Assembly: GCF_022539505.1 (NCBI RefSeq)
Contig: NC_061514.1
Span: 342,286,644 to 342,350,643, forward strand
Direction of reading: 5' to 3'
Length of the DNA: 64,000 nucleotides
DNA from: Lolium rigidum
Taxonomy: Eukaryota > Streptophyta > Magnoliopsida > Poales > Poaceae
This document shows positions 20,652 through 31,349 of this stretch, piece after piece (position 1 is the stretch's first letter; each line of letters opens with the position of its first letter). Below the pieces are notes generated by a model. It was given only the letters and a program-made list of their open reading frames with translations, had not been told where the DNA came from and searched no databases. The translations under genes and the position numbers were made by a program.

Positions 20652-20800
20652 CTACTCTAACATGGAGCAGCACTCATACTTCCGTTCAACGAGTCGCAGC
20701 TGTACCAGTGCGTCGACCTCGCCGGCACCAGCCCGTCTGATGCCCGGTGACGATGCCGGGCCGCTGCACTGACCAGGTCAAGTTCCCAGCGTTCAAGCTA
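20652..20800 (+). pseudogene. Relic of a second RNase T2 gene
   Basis: Two short pieces of an RNase T2 frame are joined by a large deletion. One resembles SNMEQHSYF near 20655-20685, matching SNMDQHAYF of the intact gene. The other reads ESQLYQCVDLAGTSPSDAR near 20690-20750, and a third frame ends CTDQVKFPAF before about 20800. It lies directly downstream of the left RNase T2 copy in the same orientation, so a tandem duplicate once existed. No counterpart was seen downstream of the right copy. Confidence 0.75.
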
Positions 20801-21326
20801 CAGCCCAGATGCAGCAACGCGCTAAACTCGCGCCCTGCCGGCCGGCAGCAAGGCCGGCGTCAGTTTGTCGTGTCTCGTCCTTCTCGTTTTCAGCAGTTGT
20901 CTTTCGCTTAGATAAAAAAAAAACTCTCGATAGGCGCTGCAGCAAACCAAACGCACCCTTTCATAAGAGAAAACCCTACAACCACAATAAGGAACTCTTT
21001 GGGAGAAAATCGGTTACTTGTAATAATTAATATAAGAGAAAAGGACGTTGCTACACGATGCCCAGTCACTGTATAGTCTTAGGCGGTGCCCCACCTTAAA
21101 ATAGAAAGAAACAGTCGTGGCTGCCCACATTTTACTAAAAAGGGAAATTTGGTCCCCACCCCGCCCCACGTTTTCTCCTCTGTTATGCATGCCAGAGCGA
21201 GACCCCGACTAGTCCAAGAAAAAAAAACAGGCCCTGCTCACGCACATGCAAATTAATCACGCACATGCAATTGAACAAGAAAAAAAAAGCACCCTCTACA
21301 CACTATTCCGACGCTTGTAATTTAGA
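20801..21326. other. No gene seen
   Basis: Mixed sequence with several A-rich runs and short frames. No conserved motif, repeat or RNA gene was recognised. Confidence 0.5.
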
Positions 21327-21715
21327 CGCAAAATTTCGGCGATTTACACAAAAATAACCCAAAAGTGGAAGAAAAGCACAGACTGACCCTCCGGCGAAAC
21401 TATTTCACCAATCTAACCCTTTTGTGTGGCGCCCCTCCCACGGGCGCCACACGTGCCCATGTGGCTCCCCTCTGCCGGCGCCACACACCCGGCCGACGTG
21501 GCGCCATCGACGCCGAGCTGGTGCGCCCATCCGACGTGGCAGCATGTGTGGCGCCCCTCCCAACGGCGCCACACATGCACTTGTAATCCCCCAAAACATA
21601 CGCGTAAGACAATTCCTCTGGGACTTAGCCGTTTTGCGAGGCTCGATGTGTGGTGCCGATGCCACGGGCGCCACACTAGCATGTGTGGCGCCGATGCCAC
21701 GGGCGCCACACATCC
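21327..21715 (+). repeat. Left terminal inverted repeat with GGCGCC hairpins
   Basis: This TIR contains several short palindromic units of the form TGTGGCGCC...GGCGCCACA with spacers of 8-15 bases. Neighbouring modules are separated by unique sequence. The inverted mate is at about 25040-25425, and extra units continue inside it down to 24894. Confidence 0.85.
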
Positions 21716-22233
21716 ACTTAAGTGTGGCGCCCGCGCCCGCGCCCAGCCCGACCCTCTCTTTCTTCTTTCTCTTCTCTCTGCTTCTCCCCCAACCGCCGCC
21801 GCCGCCCGCCTCCCCTTCGGCCCCCCCACCAAATCGACCAAGGAATCGTCAGATCCGGCCGGCCAAGTCCTTCCTCCTCCATTCCTCAAGGTATTCCCCA
21901 TCGATTCCCTCTGATTCGTCCACTATTGTTGGTGGATTTGGTAGATTTGGGTATGAACCCTAGACATGGAAATTGATGTTGGATTTAGATATGAACCATT
22001 GATATGTTAGTGCAAGATTTGGATATGTTGGTGGATTTGGATATGAACCCTAGATTTGGTGGAACCCTAGATATGAAATTTTACATGTATGTGTTGAAAT
22101 GGCTATGAACCCTAGATTTGGATGTGAACTCTCATGTATGGAACTCTCATGTATTTGGATGTGAACTCTCATGTATGTGTTGCTCATTTTTGTTAGTGGA
22201 ATGACTCATAATATGGTTGTGTAAACATGTAGG

Positions 22234-24659
22234 ATGGTGTGGCTTCTGGATGAAGAGTACGACAGGGAGCACCGGGCTGTTCATATGACGGAGAGGGGAA
22301 CGGATCTTCACCCTTTGAAGATTCGTTACCATGGCACACCGGATATACCTTATGACGAGAGGTACACGGAGTTCCTCCGGCCTACCGGTCTTATGCCGTT
22401 CATATCCCTTGTAAGCCGTGGGGGCCACACATGAACCCCTCGGCACTCACCGCCCTTGTCGACCGGTGGAGGCCGGAGACTCACACCTTCCACTTGAGGG
22501 CCGGCGAGATGGCCCCTACTCGCGGGATGTTTCCATGATCCTTGCACTACCTATTCGGGGCGAGCCACTTGTGTATGAACACAGCTTCGATGGGTGGCGC
22601 CAGCAAATGGTGGGGCTTATTGGCGGGGCTCCTCCGCCGCCGGAAAATCCAAAGGAGAGAGTTCCCGCCGGCGCGTCTTTCACTTGGATCAGAACTAACT
22701 TTGCGGAATGCCCCATAGAGGCCGACGAGGACACTCGGAGGACGTACGCCCGCGTGTACTTATGGTACATGATTTCCAGGACTCTCTTTCACGACGGTGG
22801 GGGTAAGCTGGCCCATTGGTGTTGGCTGAAGGCGCTTACGGTGTTGGACGACCGGTGGAGTTGGGGAACAGCGGCACTTGCCTACCTCTACCGGCAGGTG
22901 ATGATTTGTTCTATGTACTATTTTCCTATAGTAGTGCGCTACACAAAGTAGTAACCAAATATCTTATGTACGCGGTTGGACGAAGCTTGTCGCGGGGCCG
23001 GGAGCAAGACTGGGAGCGGCGGTATTGGTGGATGCATGCTCCTACTTTCCGTATGGAGCCGGGACCGCCTATCGGTTGGGCGTCCCGGGGTACTCAACGA
23101 GACGCCATGGCCTCATTTCCCTCACTTTCCGATCGGGAGCCCACTTGGGCATACCTTTGGGACAATGTCTCGGAGATGACGAGCGATCCAATGGTCATGT
23201 ACGAGCGGTACATCTGCGGAGTTGGACACTCTTACCGCTGAGCGAGGTAACCGATCAACTGCGGAGTTGCAATCCTAGTTTTGATTGATTCTACCGGCAT
23301 CTACTAAATAATTGTATGCTTGCAGGTGGAATGGGAGCCATATGGTAGCTACTACCGTATTGGCGCGGCGATGACTCGACCTAAACCCCAAGTGCACGGA
23401 GGAGGCGCGGTTACGGCGTATGCGCTGCCCACTCATATGCATGTGGCTTGTTGAACACCACCAGCCGCAAAGAGTGATGAGACGGTTTGGGCTGTATCGG
23501 GAGTGCCCACCAATGTGGCAAGACACGGACAAGGCGCTTCACGGGTAAACTTCGGAATCATGCGATGGAAGATTCTTGATAGAAGAGGTACAAACTAACT
23601 TGTTGATTCTTGCGGGCTTGATAGGCAGCGGCGAGAGGAAGATCACAAATTGGCCGGTCCATCATAGCGGCCACATCACGGCGTTCCAACACCGCCTGGA
23701 AGCGGCACGGAATGCTGGCCACCGAGCGGATTGTGCCTCACGACTTCACCGCTTTCAACAACTACCTCGAGTGGTTCCATCGGAACACGCGTATCGAGTT
23801 AGTGAAGCGCGCGTATCGTGAAGAGATCTTGGACGACCCCATCCAGTTCGATGAGGTTGGGCAAAGCCAGCACGACACTTTTGCTCGCAGAGGGAGATCG
23901 ACTTCTATTGCTTAAATTGTGTATGCTATGTTTGTCACAGCGGGAGGAGATCCAGAAAACAGCTGAGGAGTGCGAGGTTGTGTGGGAGCAGAGCCACACA
24001 GATGAAAAGCCTGTCGGACCGTTGCGGAATTTCGTTAAGGTATGATCACCAACTTTGAATGTACGCAATTATGTTACTGGTGGCTTTGTAACCGTGAGTT
24101 CCATGACGCGTGAACACCGCACGAAAGATGCGGCGGTTAGCGAACTTGCTAGGTTGCCGCGAAGGCGAAATCCCTACATCCTCCTCTTCGAAGAACATGT
24201 ATGGACTATTTTGTTGCTGTGTGAAACATGTTCTTACTAATTTCAACTTTTGTAATCTCATGTGTTCATGTTTGTGCAGATTCCTCCCGAGGACGACCTA
24301 ATTCCGAGTCAAGGCGTACTTCCGAAGCGTACCTCCAAGCAACGGTCAGCTTACCGGTTGAAGCCAAGGGGCAAGGCTCCAAACCGGTACACTCCGGAAG
24401 ATTATGTCAACCGAGGAAAGAAGGTTGTCACCGATGACGGGCCGCCGCGGAGATCAGCTATGTCGAGGATGAGGAACGACGAGCCGTTCTCTTCGAGAGG
24501 AGGAGGACGAGGAGGAGGAGGAGGAGCGAGGAGCAGCGGCGGGAGCGAGCAGCGAGCGGGAGCAGCGGCAGGAGCAGCGGCGGGAGCAGCCAAGGCAGCG
24601 GACGAAGAGGATGGCCGTCCGGAAGCAGCCCACGAGGACGGCACGTCGAGGACGCAACT
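22234..24659 (+). pseudogene. Plant mobile domain (PMD) gene, multi-exon, decayed
   Basis: Plant mobile domain proteins occur in transposons and in the MAIN/MAIL host genes. The relic starts with MVWLLDEEYDREHRA (22234) and, after one-base losses near 22427 and 22520, encodes the PMD signature VDRWRPETHTFHL, then SMILALPIRGEP and WIRTNFAECP. A donor CAG/GTGATG lies at 22896. Later exons include VEWEPYGSYYRIG (about 23328), RIVPHDFTAFNNYLEWFHR and DDPIQFDEVG (about 23725-23860), REEIQKTAEECEVVW (about 23940-24039) and a Glu/Arg-rich tail ending near 24659. The acceptor before the second main exon has GG instead of AG near 22978. Frame and splice damage make it a pseudogene. Confidence 0.75.
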
Positions 24660-25039
24660 AGGATGTGCTACGTGTTGTTGTGAACTCTATATTCATAAGT
24701 ATCGATTTGTGAACCCTATGTCATTTCGAACCATGGTCCGTAATGCTACTTGTTGTTTGAATCTACGTGCTACAATGTGACCTATGAAGTGTTATATGTG
24801 TATGTCATGAAATTGCTACTTGTTGTGTCCAATGTTGTACTCGTAATCTGTTGGAGTTTGGTAGGATTTTTCATGTTTTCAACACAAGTCCATGTGTGGC
24901 GCCCTTCCCACTCGGCGCCACAAGTGCTAGTGTGGCGCCCGTGGCATCGGCGCCACACATGCCAACTTATATGAACTATTAGGACCAAAACATCCAGGGG
25001 CTCCGGACGATAAGTCCTTAGCCGTTTTCGCGAGCCTCT

Positions 25040-25425
25040 ATGTGTGGCGCCCGTGGCATCGGCGCCACACATGCTAGTGTGGCGCCCGTGGCATCGGCGC
25101 CACACATCGAGCCTCGCAAAATGGCTAAGTCCCAGAGGAATTGTCTTACAGTATGTTTGGGGGGATTACAAGTGCATGTGTGGCGCCGTTGGGAGGGGCG
25201 CCACACATGCTGCCACGTCGGATGGGCGCACCAGCTCAGCGTCGATGGCGCCACGTCGGCTGGGTGTGTGGCGCCGGCAGGAGGGGAGCCACATGGGCAT
25301 GTGTGGCGCCCGTGGGAGGGGCACCACACAAAAGGGTTAGATTGGTGAAATAGTTTCGCCGGAGGGTTAGTCTGTGCTTTTCTTCCACTTTTGGGTTATT
25401 TTTGTGTAAATCGCCCAAAATTTCA
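25040..25425 (-). repeat. Right terminal inverted repeat with GGCGCC hairpins
   Basis: This is the inverted mate of 21327-21715 with few substitutions and one or two small indels. The stretch just inside it (24894-25039) carries two more hairpin units and repeats the TTAGCCGTTTT segment. Confidence 0.85.
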
Positions 25426-25540
25426 TCTAGTTTTTCCAAAAAAAAAACATCCTTAGTAAAAAACATCTTATAACACTTATTTTGTGATCTAATTGAGGAT
25501 GTAAAAAATGCAACTATGGATGTAAAAAAATATAAGAAGT

Positions 25541-25733
25541 ACATCCAAAGTCACAAATATTGGGACCACAGAAATATTAGTGATTTACACCTTGATGTAT
25601 TCAAAGTTCTGGATGTAGAAAATGATTAAAATTACATCCAAAGTCACAAATACTGGGATCACTAATATATTAGTGATTTACACCTTGATCTACTAAAAAT
25701 TCTAGATGTAGAAAATGATAAAAATTACATCCA
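25541..25733 (+). repeat. 93-bp tandem repeat, two copies
   Basis: Units start with ACATCCAAAG at 25541, 25634 and 25727, giving an exact 93-base period with scattered substitutions. The surrounding AT-rich DNA (25430-25960) repeats the words GGATGTA and ACATCC in both orientations. Confidence 0.85.
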
Positions 25734-25969
25734 AAGTAGAGAAAGAAATTAATATAGTTACATCCATCTTCTGATCTGAAAGTGAACAATTTAAGACGCA
25801 AATATTACTCCAAAAACTACATAGATTGAAATAATATACATCTACCGATCTGGAAATAAAAAAAATTAAGTGGCAAAAGTTAGTTTGCAAAAAATACATC
25901 TAGCGGACATAGTTTAGATCCTTCTATTGATCTGGAAGTAAAAAACCACATCACCAATATGCAATAGAG

Positions 25970-27260
25970 TAGATCAAGTGGTAATAATAAGTAGCAGCGC
26001 ATGAACAGCGGCAAGAAAATACAAGAGAGGAAGAGGACGCCACATACACACAGGAGAGGAAAAGGTAGCCTGCTGGCCTGCTTGCGTGCACGGGCATGGC
26101 TGTAGCGCTGCTGTTCTCGATCGGGAGCCAGCGCAAGGCGGGGACAATGGGCGCCATGGCGCGCGCTGGGAAAAACAAAGTGTGGCGCGGCGTTGCGGCC
26201 CTTGCATCCTCCCCCAGATCGAGGAGCTCCAGCTTGCCGCCGAGATGTGGAAGAGTAGGATGGCGCTCCAGTGGCAGGGGCAGACGGGGTTGAGCAAGGC
26301 GGGATGTTGGGATGTCAGATCTCGACGCGGAGTTCGAGTCTTCAAGATCGAGCTTGAACTCTTTCTCCTCCCCGCCGTTGTTTTCCTACTCTTCCGCAAC
26401 AGCTATAGGCGGCTCGCCGGGGCGGAGGTCAACGACATATGGGCGGCCATGGCGCCATTGCGCGATTCAGGGACAAAACTCGCGGGAGGTTGGGGAAGGG
26501 AAGTGGAGAGTTGGCGGAAGAAGGCGGAGGGCAAGACCACCGCGAGCAGGAATTTCCGGCGGGGTGGCGCGGGGGCTTGACGAACATGAGGTCGCCGGGG
26601 AAGGGAGTGACGGCGAGGGCGCTCAGGGTCTCCGGCAATTCGTGGGTGGGGAAGGTCGCGGGGATAAGGGTTGCGTGGATGAGAGGAGAGCCACGTGCAG
26701 GTTGATTGGTACGCTTTTTTCCAGACCGCTAGATCCGGATCTGACGGAGGAGAGACGGGAGCACCGCCTAAGACTAGAGCGTGCCCAGGCAAAGAATAGA
26801 ATTTGGGAAGAGAAAATTAATGCACTTTTAGTGACAAACTTGTGTTTTATCATGGCGCATGAACTTGGCAGCGTGTGTGCATAATTATTATTTCTGTACG
26901 GCAATCAGTAATTAGTTCTTTTGCCAATTGCTACTGAAATTTCTTTCTGTTCTAGCACTTTTATGGGCGGAAAACGCTGCCGATCGCGTCGGGAGATCGG
27001 TCGCTCTCACTCTCCCTCTCGCACACGCTTCGCTTTGTTTCCCAGCCGAGCAAGCTCACACATCTGCCTCTTTTCCACGCCGCAGCTAGCAAGGGTGCTC
27101 ATACCGCACGCGTCCTCTCTCTCTCTCCTCACGTTAGAACTTGCTTTTCTCACGTGGGTACTGGGTAGGACCACCTGCTATTGCTCTTTTGCTACTCGTG
27201 TACGTACGAGCTGCTAGTACTAGTACTCGATTGCAAGATACTCCACCAGCCTAGGGGCTG
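25970..27260. other. GC-rich unassigned segment
   Basis: Several overlapping open frames occur on both strands (for example 26312-26884 plus and 26403-26792 minus), but none shows a recognised motif or a clear exon pattern. It may be a captured gene fragment or promoter-proximal region of a lost gene. An AT-rich stretch follows. Confidence 0.3.
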
Positions 27261-27599
27261 CAAAAGAAATGTGGAGTGAGAGGCTACAATCCAAATAATA
27301 CGACGACACTACCTAGCTATCGACCATATTTTAATTGTGGTTCTACAAAAATGTCAAGGGTTAATTGAAATTTAAGTGGCAAAGATTTAATTTGATTTTT
27401 GATTTTTTTACAAGCTAGTGACTCGTCGGTCTTTCGCTGCAAACACAGAAGCAACCAGTTGAAATGAGCCCAAGTCATCGGATCAAGTGCCATCGGCACT
27501 CCGCCGAGCCGAATTCAAGGTCGTCGTGCCGAGTCGGTAAGTACATGATCACGATGGACGACATTTTGTGCCACGAAATTTGTTAAAAATAACTTATGA

Positions 27600-28180
27600 A
27601 TCTATGAGCAAAAAGGCACAAGAGTTTTGCTAATGTTGGATTAGTTAATTGAGTTAGTTGATATACTTATTGAATATTGTTGTAAATCACTATTTGATTT
27701 GTTGTAATTTCTTTTAGCACGGGTTATTAGTGTTGTTGGCTATTATTGTGAACATCCAAAATTTGTTGGTTTTGCTGTTATTTTTTATTGCAAATAAGTT
27801 GGTAATTTGTTGCAAAGATATTTGGCATGTGATTTTTTTAGTGTTGGAATTATTATTTTTTGTTAAAATCGATTGTTGTTGTAAACACCCACTTTTTTGT
27901 TGGCTTTGATGTTAATTATTGTTGTAAACATATTGGTGATTTGTTGTAAAGATATTTTTGGCTGAGAATTCTTTTTAGTGTTGGTGTTCTTCTTTTTTTT
28001 ATTAAAATGGTGGTTGACAATTGTTGTAAACACCTAAGAATTTTATTGTTAATATATTGGTGATTTGTTTTACATATATTTATTTGTACATATAATTATC
28101 AGTGCCGAAATATTGTGTTTTTTTTTGTTGGAATCATTGTGGAGTATTGTTGTAAACACCAACTTTTGGTTGGATTACTT
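27600..28180. repeat. Degenerate AT-rich repeat array
   Basis: The phrase TTGTTGTAAACACC or close variants recurs near 27745, 27875, 28018 and 28145, each followed by a GTTGG-containing segment. The spacing is about 130-145 bases. No gene was seen. Confidence 0.5.
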
Positions 28181-29066
28181 ATGTTTTAAAACCCCCACCA
28201 ACAACATATGGTGGGATCTACTCAAATGACCAAAATAAAGTAAGCCCTCCAACCGCGCAGCGCATGCCACAGTGGTAGCATCTTTCTAAATTCTTTTTGC
28301 AAAAAATGGTTGCATGCTGGTTTGTTGTATTTCGGATTGCAAAATGTTGCGAGCCGATTTGGGATTTATAAGTTTTTCTAAAATAAATATTAAGACAAAT
28401 TGTTGCAAAAGTTACGTGTAAGTATATGTAAAGCTAGGTGCACCGTAACAAGCAAGTAGAGTACAGATATGTCAGTATTGCCATGCACCTACAAGCTTTG
28501 CGTGTGAGCCGGGCACAGCTAGGCAGCTACCAACCAACCCAAGTAGGCTTCAATGTGAACGCTCATTCATGCGCGTGGATGCGCCTGCATGCCTCGCTTC
28601 AACCGGAGACACGATGGGACGCGCGCATAGCAGAGATGAAAGCGACCCATCGGATGGTGATTCTGGATCGTTCGATGGGCGAAACGAGTGGCTGCTGTGC
28701 AACCGATCGGTCGCCCGACGCCTAGCGTGACCCTTTATGGGCCTCGATTCGACTATTTTTTGTTGTTGTTTTGCCGCTACTCCACCTGCTGGTGCCCCTC
28801 GCGGGGCTCTACTACTATTTTTTTTAGTTGGCCAGCATTCATGTGGTCATCCTAATGTGCATAGCCAGTGTCAAAGATGTCGAAGTTGAGGTGTGGCTAC
28901 CATACTGGTAAGAAAGTACACAAGATAAATAACTACAAATTTCTCCAATAGATGAAAAACTGAGACAATTTTAAGATTCTCTTTATTTGACAAACCTTAA
29001 TGGAAAATATATGACTATTGATGTATAGCTATAAATGGTGTGTATAGGAAAAAAAAAAGGTTACAA
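28181..29066. other. No gene seen
   Basis: Intergenic sequence with short frames only (longest 95 codons at 28438-28725). I recognise neither coding motifs nor transposon ends. Confidence 0.4.
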
Positions 29067-29070
29067 TGTA

Positions 29071-29150
29071 CTCCCTCCGTTCCATTATTCTCGCCGTGGT
29101 TTTAGTTCAAATTTGAGATAAAACTACTGCAAGAATTATGGAACAGAACA
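29071..29150. mobile_element. Stowaway-type MITE, degenerate right end
   Basis: The left end CTCCCTCCGTTCCATTATTC follows TA at 29069-29070, the hallmark of Stowaway elements. The right end is decayed (GAATTATGGAACAGAACA). It lies about 60 bases past the stop codon of the F-box gene and may be part of its 3' UTR. Confidence 0.65.
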
Positions 29151-29206
29151 AGACGAAATTTCTATCACATCTGATTATTTACCATAATGGAGTGGTACTT
29201 TCATCG

Positions 29207-29634
29207 TTAAAGCGCCAACTCCGGAGGGAAGAGTAAGTTTGGAAAACCTCCCCAACAATAATCATTACAAAACCTGTGTAGGTTACATGTTGGAGTCTTC
29301 ATATTGAACACACTGCCAACCTCGATAAAATAGATGGTATCCTCCTCCACCTCTCCACGAGGTGCAGAAACAGACTTGGAAAAGTTGAGACCCACAAAGA
29401 GTGCTCGACTACTGGCAAGCCCATTATCCAGTGGCACCCATACGCTTGTGTCCATATCAGCTTCAAAAACATCTACCAAGCAAATGGATAAGATGGACTC
29501 ACCAGGAGGGTAACACATAACTGGCCTCACCATCAGAAGCTTTCCACATGATTCGATAAGGTGCCGGTCAATGATCTTGTCATCGGATGTATATTCAGAT
29601 GAAGTAAGATAATTGATGTTGTTCTCAATGTCAA

Positions 29635-29682
<48 letters not shown>

Positions 29683-30436
29683 CGTCGTCGTCGTCGTTGG
29701 TACCAGCGCCCTCCTCGTCATCATCAGACGCATACGACCAGCCGTAACCATGGCACTCCGATGGTTGCCTGATGACACGCTTTCCAATGGTAACCATGGG
29801 CTTCCCATCAGCATCGGATGTGAGATACAGAGGGATGAGGTCTTCGGCTTGGGTTATTGCGTAAAGTGTATCTCCAAGAAATGCAATGTCAACAATATAG
29901 ATGTAGGGTCGTGCTTGCGGCTCCGGCGACCAAACACCCTTCCCTGGTCTGATGACAATGAGCGGATAATTCTCGTTTGTGGTGAGAGCAGCAATGACCA
30001 AGTCATCAGGGGTAGACCGTACGCGAAATCTGCGGATTCTTTCATGGTCGCGGAGGATGAGCTCGAGCTCGGGGAGGGGGATGGGACACGTATTGGAGAA
30101 TTCATTGTGCAAGACATAGCTGTCGATGTAGTACTCAGTCTCAGACTCCGACAAGTGGAAGAAGGCGAGCACGAGCCAGTCGTCCGAGGAGGCAAAGCAC
30201 ATCGTTCTGTCGGAGACTGAAGGCAAGTGATGCGAGCGGCTGTCGGAGAGAGTAGTGCCGACCTTGCCGTCCGGACTGATAATCCAGGGGACCTGGTGGC
30301 CGTGGCGGCGGACGGCGGAGTGCCACGAGCGGCAGACTGCGCGGGACCGAGCGCGGTCGCTGGGGTAAGGGAGGCGGGCGACGACGAGGCCCAGAAGATC
30401 CAGCGGCAGGTCAGACCACGAGGGAATCGACTCCAT
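29207..30436 (-). CDS. F-box protein, DUF295-like, intact
   Basis: The product would be the substrate-receiving subunit of an SCF ubiquitin ligase; the target is unknown. The 409-aa frame is uninterrupted and has no intron. An N-terminal F-box lies at residues about 6-45 (WSDLPLDLLGLVVARLPYPSDRARSRAVCRSWHSAVR). A middle region follows with PYIYIVDIAFLGDTLY, then an acidic linker with about 15 consecutive Asp (residues 253-267, encoded at 29635-29679). A C-terminal DUF295-like part reads ALFVGLNFSKSVSAPRGEVE and EDTIYFIE. It ends LLFPPELAL. The ATG at 30436 matches the start of the paralogues at 6788 and 62187. A TATA-like run lies at 30505-30514. It is the only unbroken member of the family here. 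Confidence 0.9.
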
Positions 30437-30504
30437 AACTTCAGATTTGTTTTCGTTGGAGCAATCGTTTAGTTGTGCAACGACGCCTACCAGAAACTAG
30501 AGAG

Positions 30505-30514
30505 ATATATATAT
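30505..30514 (-). promoter_or_regulatory. TATA-like box of intact F-box gene
   Basis: The run ATATATATAT lies 69-78 bases upstream of the ATG. The other two F-box copies have TATA-like runs at the same spacing, and the stretch between box and ATG is conserved (TAGGC, TTGCAC, GAACGAAAACAAA-like words). Confidence 0.55.
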
Positions 30515-30777
30515 GGTCGATTAATCCGCGTGTATTGTCGGGAGTCTAAGTAATGTAAAGTTGTAGTATCTGCGAGGCTTGAATGAAGTAATAAAGAACA
30601 CGAGACATACTAGAAACGTGCCCTTTGTAGTTTCAAGAAAAAGGATACGTGCCCTTTGCAAAAATCTATACCTAAAACACTTCGACACCACCCAAATTTT
30701 GAACCAAAATTGATCAACATCAGCTTGTATAATTTGCTTTGTAATCTTTACTTTTAATTATCTTTTTCTGATCTACT

Positions 30778-31259
30778 TGTTAGACAGATACGTCACATAG
30801 CGTGACATATCCTCTAATAATTCCCTAAATCTAGAGAATCCTTATTTGTGTGGTCTCGTATTTATGTAATATTTGTCTATATATATGCAATGAGGAAGAC
30901 CTAAGTATGATTAATCGATGAGAACCAACCTGTGGACTATGGTTGGGTGGTTAGGAGGGCAGTGGCACCCCTAGTCCATTAGAGTTTAAATCCTAGGTTT
31001 AACACTTTGGTGTCTCATTAAAGGCGGAATATTCTTCAGTGGGAGACGACATTCCCGTCGACAGTGAGGCATCTGTGGTGACTTCATCAATCTCAAGACC
31101 CGTCGGATGAAGTTTCTTGGACGCAGTCTCTCGGAGGTGCTCACAGGGGTAGGGTGTGCGTGTATGCGTTCATAGGGATGAGGGTATGTGTGTATATGTG
31201 AGCATCTACGTCTGTACTGTATTTCGCAAAAAAAAGTATGATTAATTGATCTTCTAACA
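30778..31259 (+). mobile_element. Copia 5' LTR, short, split by a SINE
   Basis: The LTR starts TGTTAGACAG and ends CTTCTAACA, with perfect TGTTAGA/TCTAACA ends. Without the SINE and one target copy it is about 150 bases. A degenerate primer-binding site (TCGTATCAGC, compare TGGTATCAGAGC) follows at once, then a copia gag. The 3' part of this element was not identified. Confidence 0.7.
30916..31233 (+). mobile_element. Au-type SINE (tRNA-derived)
   Basis: The sequence begins near GAACCAACCTGTGG and holds a box A-like segment (TGGTTGGGTGGTTAGGAGG) and a box B-like segment (GAGTTTAAATCC). It continues with the Au SINE phrases CAGTGGGAGACGACATTCCC, CGTCGAC, TCGGAGGTGCTCA and GGGGTAGGGTGTGCGTG, and ends in CGCAAAAAAAA. 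The 13-base direct repeat AAGTATGATTAAT flanks it (30903-30915 and 31234-31246). Confidence 0.9.
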
Positions 31260-31349
31260 TCGTATCAGCAAAAAAAATATAAACCGCTTCCGCTCCTCAT
31301 CTTCCACCTCCTCCCAACCCTAGCCGCCGCAGCCGGCCGCAACCCCTCC

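Larger units (their letters stand above)
21327..25425 (+). mobile_element. Long-TIR transposon (Mutator-like) with plant mobile domain gene
   Basis: The ends are near-identical inverted repeats of about 390 bases (21327-21715 and about 25040-25425). Both run from GCGATTTACACAAAAATAAC inward through CGGCGAAACTATTTCACC to an array of GGCGCC palindromes. The interior holds a decayed multi-exon gene of the plant mobile domain type (22234-24659). Long TIRs and this cargo suggest a Mutator-like element, but I could not find a clean 9-bp target duplication. Confidence 0.75.

Noticed and set aside
21365..21976. Several open frames through the left TIR of the PMD transposon
   Set aside because: They arise from palindromic GGCGCC repeats and exist on both strands and in both TIRs; no protein family matches.
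21400..25330. Repeated palindromic units as a possible CRISPR array
   Set aside because: Units are irregularly spaced and part of transposon ends in a plant genome.
26312..26884. 190-codon open frame in the GC-rich segment
   Set aside because: No motif, competing frames on the opposite strand and no clear promoter; left as unassigned.
30930..31000. tRNA gene suggested by box A/B-like words
   Set aside because: It is the tRNA-derived head of a SINE with an A-rich tail and target duplication; no complete cloverleaf is expected.
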